From the NCBI GenBank assembly GCA_018241445.1, contig JAFEDT010000011.1:124001-188000 (forward strand): a stretch of 64,000 bases of DNA. Reading direction: 5' to 3'. This stretch comes from Pseudomonadota bacterium (lineage in GTDB: Bacteria > Pseudomonadota > Gammaproteobacteria > Steroidobacterales > Steroidobacteraceae). Both the position numbers and the translations under genes were made by a program. Shown here piece by piece: positions 43,090-50,665 of this stretch. The notes under the pieces are model-generated. The model was not told the origin of the DNA and did no database searches. It worked only from the letters and a program-made list of their open reading frames with translations. Position 1 is the first letter of the stretch. Each line of letters opens with the position of its first letter.

Positions 43090-44528
43090 ACACTCTCACT
43101 ACTGATATCGTCGCCAAGCTGTGGAACCTGTGCAACGTGTTGCGCGATGACGGTGTCACCTATCACCAATACGTCACCGAGCTCACCTACCTGCTGTTCC
43201 TGAAGATGGCCAAGGAGACCAGCGCGCAGGGCAAGTTGCCCGCCGGCTACCGCTGGGACGACCTGGAACGGCGCTCCCCGCCGGAACGGCTGGAGTTCTA
43301 TCGGCAGCAGCTTCTCTACCTGGGCACTCATGGCGCCACGATTACGCAGGAGATCTTCGCCAACGCCAGCTCCTTCATCAAGAAGCCGACAACGCTTACC
43401 TCGCTGGTCAGCGCCATCGACGAGATCGACTGGTATTCGGCCAAGGCCGAGGGTCTGGGCGACCTGTACGAGGGTCTGCTGCAAAAGAACGCCAACGAAA
43501 AGAAATCCGGCGCCGGGCAGTACTTCACCCCGCGGCCCCTGATCGACAGCATCGTCCACCTGGTGCGGCCGCAGTTGGGGGAGATCATCCAGGATCCCGC
43601 CGCGGGCACCGGGGGTTTCCTCATCGCCTCCAACCACTACATCCGCGAACACACCGACATCGAGTCCCTGAGGGAGAAGGAGTACCGCCTGTACCGCCGC
43701 CAGTTCCACGGCATGGAGCTGGTGCAGGACACCCACCGCTTGGGGCTGATGAACCTGATGCTGCATGACCTCGACTCCGACGAGAACAGCGGTATCCGCT
43801 ACGGCGACACTCTGTCCAACGACCACCAGAAGCTGCCCGCCGCGGATGTGATCCTGACCAACCCGCCCTTCGGCACCAAGAAGGGTGGGGGCCTGCCGAC
43901 GCGCGATGACTTCACCTGGCCCACCAGCAACAAGCAGCTCGCTTTTCTGCAGCACGTCTATCGCGCGCTCAAACCCGGTGGTCGTGCCGCGGTGGTGCTG
44001 CCCGACAACGTGCTGTTCGAGTCCAATACCGGCGCTGATATCCGCCGTGACCTGATGGACAAGTGCGACCTGCACTCCATCCTGCGGCTGCCCACCGGCA
44101 TCTTCTATGCCCAGGGCGTCAAGACCAATGTGTTGTTCTTCACTCGCGGCCAGAAGGACAAGGGCAACACAAAAGGAGTATGGGTGTACGACCTGCGCGC
44201 CAACATGCCGGCATTTGGCAAGCGCACCCCGCTCACCCGGGAGCATTTCAAGGAATTTGAGAAGGCCTACGGCGGCAAGGCGGACGGCAGTAGCAAGCGT
44301 ACCGATACCGGTGCGGAAGGCCGTTTCAGGCATTTCACCCGCGAGGACATCGCCGCCCGCGGCGACAGCCTGGACATCAGTTGGCTCAAGGACGACAGCG
44401 ACACCGCCGCCGGGCACCTGCCGGAGCCTGAGGTGATTGCCCAGGAGGCGATCGGCGAGCTGGAGGGCGCGCTGACCGAGCTGCGGGGGATATTGAAGGA
44501 GCTGGGCGTGGAAGCGGAGGAAGCGTGA
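43086..44528 (+). CDS. hsdM: Type I restriction-modification methyltransferase, M subunit
   Basis: N6-adenine methyltransferase of the type I complex. The 480-aa protein has the N-terminal helical HsdM domain (IVAKLWNLCNVLRDDGVTY), then GQYFTPRPLI, SAM motif I DPAAGTGGF (about residue 170) and catalytic motif IV NPPFGTKKG (about 258). The C-terminal part ends with an acidic helix. It overlaps hsdR at its start and hsdS at its end, both by four bases. Confidence 0.95.
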   Translation: MNTLTTDIVAKLWNLCNVLRDDGVTYHQYVTELTYLLFLKMAKETSAQGKLPAGYRWDDLERRSPPERLEFYRQQLLYLGTHGATITQEIFANASSFIKKPTTLTSLVSAIDEIDWYSAKAEGLGDLYEGLLQKNANEKKSGAGQYFTPRPLIDSIVHLVRPQLGEIIQDPAAGTGGFLIASNHYIREHTDIESLREKEYRLYRRQFHGMELVQDTHRLGLMNLMLHDLDSDENSGIRYGDTLSNDHQKLPAADVILTNPPFGTKKGGGLPTRDDFTWPTSNKQLAFLQHVYRALKPGGRAAVVLPDNVLFESNTGADIRRDLMDKCDLHSILRLPTGIFYAQGVKTNVLFFTRGQKDKGNTKGVWVYDLRANMPAFGKRTPLTREHFKEFEKAYGGKADGSSKRTDTGAEGRFRHFTREDIAARGDSLDISWLKDDSDTAAGHLPEPEVIAQEAIGELEGALTELRGILKELGVEAEEA

Positions 44529-45868
44529 GCGAGCTTCCGCCGGGTTGGACCGAGATTTCTTTCGGAACGCTCAACAGCTTCAGTTCCAAGGCCCTGGACC
44601 CCTCTGATTCCCCGGACGAGACATTCGAGCTCTACAGCGTGCCCGCCTTCCCGACGGGAAAGCCGGAGCTCGCAAAGGGCATGGCCATAGGCTCCACGAA
44701 ACAGGCCGTAAATACTGGCGACATACTGGTCTGCAAGATTAACCCCCGCATTAATCGCGTATGGGTAGTCGACGAGAAGACCGGCACGCGTCAGATCGCG
44801 TCATCGGAATGGATCGTCATGCGCGCTACCGGCCACAATCCACGTTTCCTGTGCCGCTACTTCTCAAGCCCAGAGTTCCGAGAGTTGCTCTGTACAGACC
44901 TGACAGGTGTTGGCGGCTCACTCACACGAGCGCAGCCAAAGCGAGTAGCGACCTACAGAATCCCGATTGCACCCGAATCCGAGCAAAGGCGCATCGCCGT
45001 CAAGCTTGACGCCCTCCTGGCCCGCGTCGACGCCACCCGTGCCCGCCTGGATCGCGTTCCCGTCCTGCTCAAGCGCTTTCGCCAGTCCGTCCTTGCCGCT
45101 GCCACCAGCGGTGAACTGACGGAGGAGTGGCGCAACAAACAGGAGCCTCAATACAAATGGACTGAATGCTCTCTGGGTGAGGTCTGTGAGAGCTCCTTTT
45201 ATGGCCCTCGCTTCGGCAAAGATGAATACACAGATCACGCCGATGGCATACCCACAATCCGAACTACAGACATGACGGATGACGGGCGAATCAGCATTAC
45301 GGCAGATACTCCTAGAGTCAGGGTTCCAAAGGAAAAGCTTGAAAGGTTTCAGGCCAGCCGGGGAGATCTACTCATAACGCGCACCGGTTCCATAGGGGTA
45401 ATGGCGGTCTTCAATGGCAACTACGCCGCAATTCCAAGCGCCTACTTGATTAGGTTCCGGTTTAAACCGGTGGTGCTTCCTCGGTTTGCATTCTTTTGCC
45501 TGATGGCTCCTACTGGACAGGCCAGCATGGGAATGTCTGCAACGGCCATTACGCAACCGAACATTAATGCCGACTCGATCAAAGCAATCAAAGTCGGACT
45601 TCCAACTATTGAAGAACAACACGAAATCGTTAGTAGGGTCGAATCCCTGTTCGCCTTGGCCGACCGCCTGCAAACCCAATACGAGCGCGCTGGGTCTCAG
45701 GTGAACAAGCTCACGCCGTCACTGCTGACCAAAGCCTTCCGCGGTGAACTGGTACCACAGGATCCGAACGACGTGCCGGCACAGGCGCTTCAGGAGCGCC
45801 TACGCACAAACACGGTCACCGTGACTGTCGCCACTCGCAAGGGACGCAAGGCGAAGGCGGCTGTTTGA
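44525..45868 (+). CDS. hsdS: Type I restriction-modification specificity subunit
   Basis: Recognises the bipartite DNA target of the HsdRMS complex. The 447-aa protein has two target-recognition domains (about 1-150 and 205-370), each followed by a conserved helical region (PESEQRRIAVKLDALLARVDATRARLDR and TIEEQHEIVSRVESLFALADRLQTQYERA) that sets the spacer. The start overlaps hsdM. The second TRD (45.1-45.6 kb) is visibly more AT-rich than the rest, as expected for a recombined specificity domain. The target sequence cannot be predicted. Confidence 0.93.
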   Translation: MSELPPGWTEISFGTLNSFSSKALDPSDSPDETFELYSVPAFPTGKPELAKGMAIGSTKQAVNTGDILVCKINPRINRVWVVDEKTGTRQIASSEWIVMRATGHNPRFLCRYFSSPEFRELLCTDLTGVGGSLTRAQPKRVATYRIPIAPESEQRRIAVKLDALLARVDATRARLDRVPVLLKRFRQSVLAAATSGELTEEWRNKQEPQYKWTECSLGEVCESSFYGPRFGKDEYTDHADGIPTIRTTDMTDDGRISITADTPRVRVPKEKLERFQASRGDLLITRTGSIGVMAVFNGNYAAIPSAYLIRFRFKPVVLPRFAFFCLMAPTGQASMGMSATAITQPNINADSIKAIKVGLPTIEEQHEIVSRVESLFALADRLQTQYERAGSQVNKLTPSLLTKAFRGELVPQDPNDVPAQALQERLRTNTVTVTVATRKGRKAKAAV

Positions 45869-45902
45869 GCTGCGAGCCCCGGTCCGACAGTAGCTTTCAA
45901 TA

Positions 45903-46451
45903 ATGACGAAGTTGGTTATGGACACTTGGAATTGGATTCAAGTCCACGATCTCCCGAACTGGATCGCCATGCTCATCAGCGTGATCGCTTGGCCATTAAT
46001 CGTGATCCTCTGGCAGCATCGTAGAACGAATGGAGTTCCGGGATTGGAGGTTCACTTCTTTGCGGGAAAAATCAAAATAGGCGGCAAAGAGTACAGCGCG
46101 GTCGATGTTCAATTCACAAACCACACCGGCGCGGTAACCTACGTGAGCAATGTGCGCGTGCGATCGTTGACAGAGGCGTTCTGGGTTCCTCCAGATGCCG
46201 CGCGGGACATCAACCAAAACTCCTACCACCTTAAGTTTATCGACGATGCGGGCGGCTTCACCCGTCGGGAAGCAACATTGCAGACCAGCGGATCCGCTAA
46301 GACGTGCATGCCGTCTGGTATCATGCCCTTGGAATTCTACCAATACTCTCCGCGCGCAATCCGTCGGTGGTTTCGCCGTCCGAAATACTTTGTGCTGGAA
46401 TACACGGTGATGGTTGGGACGTCGCGTCACCTCGTCGCGACGCTTTACTAG
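45903..46451 (+). CDS. Hypothetical membrane-anchored protein (182 aa)
   Basis: One membrane span near the N-terminus (about 20-40, NWIAMLISVIAWPLIVILW) followed by a soluble beta-rich domain (EVHFFAGKIKIGGKEYSAVDVQFTNHTG and similar). There is no family that I recognise. It follows hsdS by 34 bases and may be cotranscribed. An alternative ATG is at 45918. The lower GC and position in the defence segment suggest an accessory gene; a defence role is not shown. Confidence 0.6.
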   Translation: MTKLVMDTWNWIQVHDLPNWIAMLISVIAWPLIVILWQHRRTNGVPGLEVHFFAGKIKIGGKEYSAVDVQFTNHTGAVTYVSNVRVRSLTEAFWVPPDAARDINQNSYHLKFIDDAGGFTRREATLQTSGSAKTCMPSGIMPLEFYQYSPRAIRRWFRRPKYFVLEYTVMVGTSRHLVATLY

Positions 46452-46589
46452 TCGCAGCCGCAACAGGAACTCCGCGGGCTGCAGGGTCCGGCGGCAGCCG
46501 GTCAGTAACGGTGGGATGTGACGCAATACGGCCACGTAGAACACATGGGGAATGACATTGCCGGATAGCCCGGGGTAGAGTGGCCGCCC

Positions 46590-47234
46590 ATGTCAGGTTT
46601 CATCTGCCTGCTGCTTGACTGGCAGGATCTCATCGGGGCCTTTGTCGGTGGAACGCTCGGTATCGTGGGCGCATTCATTGTTGCTACCAGTGTGGGGCGG
46701 CGAGAGCGCCGGGCCGCATCGAGAATGTTGCAAGGGACGTTGCTCGGCGTGACCGGCGCAGTTTACGCCATCACCTATCATAGGAAGATAACCCTGGCGA
46801 CTTTTGGCAGTGAACAACTCGCAGAGACTCTGTCGTTTTTTCGTCCGCAAGTCCCGCCGACCTTTGAAGCGCAGATGGCGGCGCTAATCGATAAGGATAC
46901 AAGTCTGGGTGCCATGCTCGCCGGATTCCAGCACGCTTACAGAGCAGTTGAGTATCACATGGCGCACATAGAGCGGGCGAACAACCCTGCCGAGCCCAAC
47001 GCCAGACGAGCCCGCGCGGTGCTGCCTGAAACGCTACAGGCTGCGGACGACTACGCAAACGCAGCTCTGTATCTTCTGGCACTGCAAGAGGTCGGTGCCG
47101 TGCGACGCTGGTTCATTCGGCTGAGGAGATGGCTCGCGCCGAGTCAGCATGATATGAACATGGCCGCGCTGGTGGACCGGATGCTAAAACCTGCGGACAA
47201 GGATGCCGCCGAGAGAGACGCCTCGACGCAGTGA
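46590..47234 (+). CDS. Hypothetical membrane protein (214 aa)
   Basis: An N-terminal membrane span (about 12-34, LIGAFVGGTLGIVGAFIVATS) is followed by a long helical cytosolic part (about 60-200) with HAYRAVEYHMAHIERAN. It is not recognised as a family; the shape (one TM plus a helical domain) resembles several uncharacterised phage-defence or stress proteins only in outline. It lies 138 bases after the previous membrane protein gene and ends convergently with the AbiEii gene. Confidence 0.6.
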   Translation: MSGFICLLLDWQDLIGAFVGGTLGIVGAFIVATSVGRRERRAASRMLQGTLLGVTGAVYAITYHRKITLATFGSEQLAETLSFFRPQVPPTFEAQMAALIDKDTSLGAMLAGFQHAYRAVEYHMAHIERANNPAEPNARRARAVLPETLQAADDYANAALYLLALQEVGAVRRWFIRLRRWLAPSQHDMNMAALVDRMLKPADKDAAERDASTQ

Positions 47235-47274
47235 AGCGTTACGCACCCGCGCCGCAAGCCTGGCGCAGTCGCCG

Positions 47275-48204
47275 CTATCTCCCGCCTTGAAATCCCCTCG
47301 CAATAGCAAGCGTGGTCTGCATTGCGTCGCTGTACGCAGGACGGTCGCCATACACCATGTCGCGCTGAAACTCGGCGTAGCGCTGCACGTACCTGGGATC
47401 GCCGGCGAGGGCCTCGACAGCGCGCCGGGTTTCGGCGGCCGGGTCGTCGCGGTAGGCGGGAAACTGATTGCCAAAGACCTCGGCGTCCTGCCGGGCGATC
47501 TCGAGCGCCAGGGATGCAACCTCGGCGACGTCAAAGTGATCCCGGATGATGTGCAGGTCGTAGATATGGCGGGCCAGGGTGGGGTCGCGCGGCCCGACAG
47601 CATCAGCAAGTTCGGCCGCCGTCTTGCGGGTCAGCGCCACGAACTTCTCCGCCGCGGTCTGCGTGATCGAGACGCAGCCGATGCTTGCTATCTCCGCCGG
47701 CGCCTGGCGCGCCTCGGAAAAGAAAGAGGCGACGGGCAACTGAAGCGCCGGCCGCCATAGTGGCCACACGGCGACCTCTATCTTGATTTCGGGGCGCAGC
47801 GCGCCCTGCCCGCGCGCGAGCGGCTCGTAGGGCAGCCGGTAGACCGTGTAGCGGTTCTGGTTGCCCATCTTGAGGTGTTCCGGATTGGCCGGGTCGAATT
47901 GAAAGCCGGCGCGCAGCAGTGCGTCCGTCATCGTTTCGCGGAGCCGGCGCAGCCCGCCGCGTGTCGGCGTCTTCTCGCCAGTGACCTTTAGATCGATGTC
48001 CTCGGACATGCGGCGGATCAGCCGGTGCGCGCGGCCAAGTGCCGTGCCCCCGCCGAAGACAAGGCTGAGTGGCGCCGTGTTGATTGCGGCGATCGCGGCG
48101 AGCGCCCTGACAACGTAGAAATCCTTTTCGACCAATGCCGGGCTCGGCAGTCCGAAATACGCCTGGACTTCGAGCAGCTCCCGCAGCGTGATGTCAGCGC
48201 TCAA
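47275..48204 (-). CDS. abiEii: AbiEii/AbiGii-family nucleotidyltransferase toxin, second system
   Basis: A 309-aa putative toxin with the family motif VFGGGTALGRAHRLIRRMSEDIDLKV (about 49-74; GGxT and SEDIDL), followed by the conserved TAAEKFVALTRK and RHIYDLHIIRDHF segments with Lys and Asp. It differs in subfamily from the toxin at 1.6 kb. The start overlaps the end of the antitoxin-like gene by 11 bases. All recognisable catalytic residues are present. Confidence 0.9.
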   Translation of the reverse strand: MSADITLRELLEVQAYFGLPSPALVEKDFYVVRALAAIAAINTAPLSLVFGGGTALGRAHRLIRRMSEDIDLKVTGEKTPTRGGLRRLRETMTDALLRAGFQFDPANPEHLKMGNQNRYTVYRLPYEPLARGQGALRPEIKIEVAVWPLWRPALQLPVASFFSEARQAPAEIASIGCVSITQTAAEKFVALTRKTAAELADAVGPRDPTLARHIYDLHIIRDHFDVAEVASLALEIARQDAEVFGNQFPAYRDDPAAETRRAVEALAGDPRYVQRYAEFQRDMVYGDRPAYSDAMQTTLAIARGFQGGR

Positions 48205-48607
48205 GAACCAGCTCCGTGTTCCCGTATCGTAGCTGGCGGGAAAATCGTCCCTTCACGCGCACGACGGGGTTAACCGGTACCTGCGTCGAGCGGCCTTGGT
48301 TGTAGGCCTGCTCGGCCGCCGTCGGCTCCCATTGCACGCCGAGCTTCGTGAGGGCTTGGCGGACGGCGCCGGCAAAGCCGTTCGGGCTGTCGAGAACGGG
48401 CGCGCCCGACAGCCTGGAAACGAAGGCCCGACCATAGACGCCGTAACCGAGGCGAAGCAGCCGCTTTTCACGCACCAGCTCGCGCAGGGCGCGCAGAACC
48501 TGATCCTCCCCGCCCAAGTCGCGGAACTCGCGCGTCAGGAAGACAGCGTCTCGTCGGCGGGCTATCCGCGCCTCGACCTTGTCGCGCAATGTCGCTCTGT
48601 CCCGCAT
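48194..48607 (-). CDS. AbiEi-like antitoxin (DUF6088 type)
   Basis: A 137-aa protein with an N-terminal winged helix (MRDRATLRDKVEARIARRRDAVFLTREF, LRALRELVREKRLLRLGYGVYGR) and a short C-terminal domain; smaller than AbiEi, as in DUF6088 proteins paired with AbiEii toxins. The frame is open to 48667, but that extension would translate the two operator repeats (giving GFLH twice), so ATG 48607 is the better start. It overlaps the toxin gene by 11 bases. Confidence 0.82.
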   Translation of the reverse strand: MRDRATLRDKVEARIARRRDAVFLTREFRDLGGEDQVLRALRELVREKRLLRLGYGVYGRAFVSRLSGAPVLDSPNGFAGAVRQALTKLGVQWEPTAAEQAYNQGRSTQVPVNPVVRVKGRFSRQLRYGNTELVLER

Positions 48608-48615
48608 GTGCGGCC

Positions 48616-48656
48616 TATGCAAAAACCCGACAATGATTATATGCAAAAACCCGACA
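48616..48656 (-). promoter_or_regulatory. Operator repeats and -10 of the second AbiE operon
   Basis: TATGCAAAAACCCGACA occurs at 48616-48632 and again at 48640-48656 (24-bp period). On the minus strand a TATAAT (48641-48636) lies at the start of the gap between them. Read on that strand each repeat starts TGTCGGG and holds TTTGCATA, close to GTCGGG..TTGCACATAAT at the 1-kb abiEi operator. Confidence 0.7.
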
Positions 48657-48757
48657 TTAAGCAACAAAAAAGTATTAATAAATCAATGTCTTAGGACTTA
48701 TGTAGCTTGACCTTTCATGGCGTCTCAGCCTTACCTGCAGGCGTCTGCAAGAGAAGA

Positions 48758-49771
48758 TCAAGTCCTGGCGAGGAGCGGCCTGAAGACCTTGTCGAAGGCT
48801 TCGAGCTTCAGGCGCAACCACGCGAATTGCTCTTGCCAGGTTTCTTCTCTGTATCCGTCTGCTGACTTGAAGAGAACGATGCGGGATGCCTTCTTGTCCG
48901 GCATCTCACGCCAGTCGAGTGGCTCCCCAATGGCTCTTTCGATTATGTCCTTTCGCCCATAGAGGTCATGGAAGACTTCCTTGGCGTCGCTGTCGTTCAT
49001 GGCAAGTTCGACGGCAATTTTGTCGTCCCGAGTAATCAGGAGGGCCGCTGTATGTGCTCGGCTGGTGCCTATGCCGAAGCTATACCAGTGATCGCGCGAC
49101 GGTTTCTGGGGCCGTAATGTGCTGTGGTGTTCACGCAGGTAATCGCGGAATGCTGTCCAGTATCGGATTCTGAGCTTCTGGGAACGATTGCCTTCCTGTG
49201 CGCCGATTGCGTCCTTGGCGTCGTCAACGGTCGCTTCCCATTCGTTGGGCTTGCAGACGACGTTGAATCGGGGCGCGGCAACAGAGTCCCCAATTTTCCA
49301 GAGCTCGATTTCGAGCCCGAAGAATCGCACGGAACGATTGGCAATCCGGTTCAGCCAGTCGATCGCGGCGCGATGCTCCTCGCTGATCTGCGACGAAATC
49401 CAGACGATTGTCTTAGCGTGGAGCCCAGACGCATATGTTAGAAGCTGCCCGAGGTGTTTGTGATCTGTCTTTTCGATCTGGTTCTCGATGACGACCCAGC
49501 TGTCTTCCTCGGCTGTGTTCTTGCACAACAGGTCGGCTCGAAACGGCCCGACGTCCTTTTCCTGTGCTTCGAGCTGCAGGTCAATGCCCAAAGCCTCGCC
49601 GAGGAGCTCGAGGTTTTCCGCCTGTGCTAGCCATGGCGTGAAATGCTTGTCTTCACTCGTCCAGATTTCGCGCAGCTCCACAGGGCTTATTCGACCCAGC
49701 CTGGGCGTTGCCCTCACTCGATTGGGAGGTGCGGGCGCCGTCGATGAGGCCTGTGGAGTTTCTGCGGCCAT
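48758..49771 (-). CDS. DUF4268 protein with PD-(D/E)XK nuclease-like domain
   Basis: A 337-aa protein. The N-terminal half has GPFRADLLCKN, then WVVIENQIEKTDHKHLGQL and TIVWISSQISEEHRAAIDWLN (about 70-150). This is the D...ExQ/K pattern of predicted PD-(D/E)XK nucleases of this family. The C-terminal half is DUF4268 (SFGIGTSRAHTAALL, NDSDAKEVFHDLYGRKDIIE). ATG 49771 has AAGGAG at good spacing; the longer frame to 49798 is not needed. It is divergent from a 187-aa unknown gene with a 56-base gap and lies in the defence segment. Confidence 0.75.
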   Translation of the reverse strand: MAAETPQASSTAPAPPNRVRATPRLGRISPVELREIWTSEDKHFTPWLAQAENLELLGEALGIDLQLEAQEKDVGPFRADLLCKNTAEEDSWVVIENQIEKTDHKHLGQLLTYASGLHAKTIVWISSQISEEHRAAIDWLNRIANRSVRFFGLEIELWKIGDSVAAPRFNVVCKPNEWEATVDDAKDAIGAQEGNRSQKLRIRYWTAFRDYLREHHSTLRPQKPSRDHWYSFGIGTSRAHTAALLITRDDKIAVELAMNDSDAKEVFHDLYGRKDIIERAIGEPLDWREMPDKKASRIVLFKSADGYREETWQEQFAWLRLKLEAFDKVFRPLLART

Positions 49772-49827
49772 TGTGCGGTCTCCTTCACCCGATATCATCT
49801 ATCAAAGTTCATGTAGTCCGGGGGCAT

Positions 49828-50388
49828 ATGTACATCTTCGATGAGATTTCAGTTGAAGAGAAGCCTTTGGGGATCCCGTACTTCCGCTCAGAGCCGGGCT
49901 CACACAGCTACGTGAACCTCCGGGAGGAACCCGGCGAAATCGATCTGCTGCCGGAGCTGACCGATTGCCCGCCATTGCGCGACTTGGTGATGGCGCTCAA
50001 TGCCCCGACGGGTCCGTTTGAAACCTTCGGATGCGAGAAGTGGATCAGGCCCTGGGCGGACGAGGCGCTTCCCGGCTACCGCTTCCGATTCGGTTGCTAT
50101 GTGGACCTCGCCTTCGTGAACAAGGAGGCCCGCGTCACACAGACATTCTACCGGCGGCTCATTGAAGCCTTTCGGCAATACGCTGTGGTCCATCGCGTGT
50201 ACGACCTGATGCACGTGGGGTTCGAGCTTCGACCTACCATCAGCGGGGATGCGACCTGGTGGACGCTGGGGATCTGGATTTTCGGAATTGGCCGCGATGA
50301 GGCCGATGCAAAGCATTGGTGGCAAGAGGCCGTGAAGTATATGAAGGCGTTTCTGATCACTCAGACTGAACTGGTAGTGGGGTTCTGA
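49828..50388 (+). CDS. Hypothetical protein (187 aa)
   Basis: Starts MYIFDEISVEEKPLGIPYF; rich in aromatic residues (ATWWTLGIWIFGIG, KHWWQEAVKYMKAF near the end). No signal peptide and no family recognised. The open frame before 49828 overlaps the divergent DUF4268 gene and is not used. It is the last gene of the island before the tRNA, the place where an integrase is normally found, but it has no recombinase motif. Confidence 0.6.
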   Translation: MYIFDEISVEEKPLGIPYFRSEPGSHSYVNLREEPGEIDLLPELTDCPPLRDLVMALNAPTGPFETFGCEKWIRPWADEALPGYRFRFGCYVDLAFVNKEARVTQTFYRRLIEAFRQYAVVHRVYDLMHVGFELRPTISGDATWWTLGIWIFGIGRDEADAKHWWQEAVKYMKAFLITQTELVVGF

Positions 50389-50457
50389 TGCGTCAGCGCC
50401 GGACTTGTAAGCGTTACGCTGAGGTTGGCAGGCGCGCTAACTTTCAGGTGATGCCGT

Positions 50458-50487
50458 CTGCCGGATTTTTCCGTATTTTTTCCGTAC
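50458..50487. repeat. Left flank of proximal att copy, repeated at 3049-3078
   Basis: 27 of 30 bases match 3049-3078, including TTTTTCCGTATTTTT and the final CCGTAC. It lies between the last island gene and the tRNA-derived repeat. Confidence 0.6.
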
Positions 50488-50521
50488 GGGCGAAGTAGAG
50501 ATATTCTAAGCTATTGATTTA

Positions 50522-50566
50522 TGGTGGGCGGTGCAGGGCTTGAACCTGCGACCCCTGCCGTGTGAA
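50522..50566 (-). repeat. Proximal attachment site within tRNA-Val
   Basis: The 3' part of the tRNA gene, from the encoded CCA to the anticodon loop, identical over 45 bases to 3113-3157. Integration here keeps the tRNA intact. Confidence 0.85.
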
Positions 50567-50596
50567 AGCAGTGCTCTACCGCTGAGCTAACCGCCC
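50522..50596 (-). tRNA. tRNA-Val (CAC)
   Basis: Acceptor stem GGGCGGT/ACCGCCC, then A and an encoded CCA. The D arm has TAGCTCAGCGGTAGAGCA, and the anticodon stem CTGCT/GGCAG encloses the loop TTCACAC with anticodon CAC. The T arm contains GGTTCAAGC. All arms pair. It decodes GTG. It is the attachment site of the island. Confidence 0.95.
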
Positions 50597-50665
50597 GTAT
50601 TTCGAGGGACCGGCAGTCTATAGGTGCTTCATCCTGAAGGCAAACCGGGTAACATCCGCGCCCCT

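Larger units (their letters stand above)
3113..50566. mobile_element. Putative integrated (mobilizable) island in tRNA-Val
   Basis: A segment of 47.4 kb bounded by an exact 45-bp tRNA-Val direct repeat. The end at 3 kb carries a relaxase, a mobilization accessory gene and a TraD remnant. The end next to the intact tRNA carries a defence cluster, and the middle is catabolic cargo. No integrase gene can be seen in the interval, so it may have been lost, may be supplied in trans, or the island may be a composite. Everything right of 50.6 kb is ordinary core sequence (gltX, tRNAs). Confidence 0.6.

Noticed and set aside
48608..48667. N-terminal extension of the second AbiEi-like protein
   Set aside because: It would translate two operator repeats and the -10 element; ATG 48607 gives the family-typical start.
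50389..50521. Integrase gene next to the tRNA
   Set aside because: The interval is too short and has no coding frame with recombinase motifs; neighbouring genes are not recombinases.
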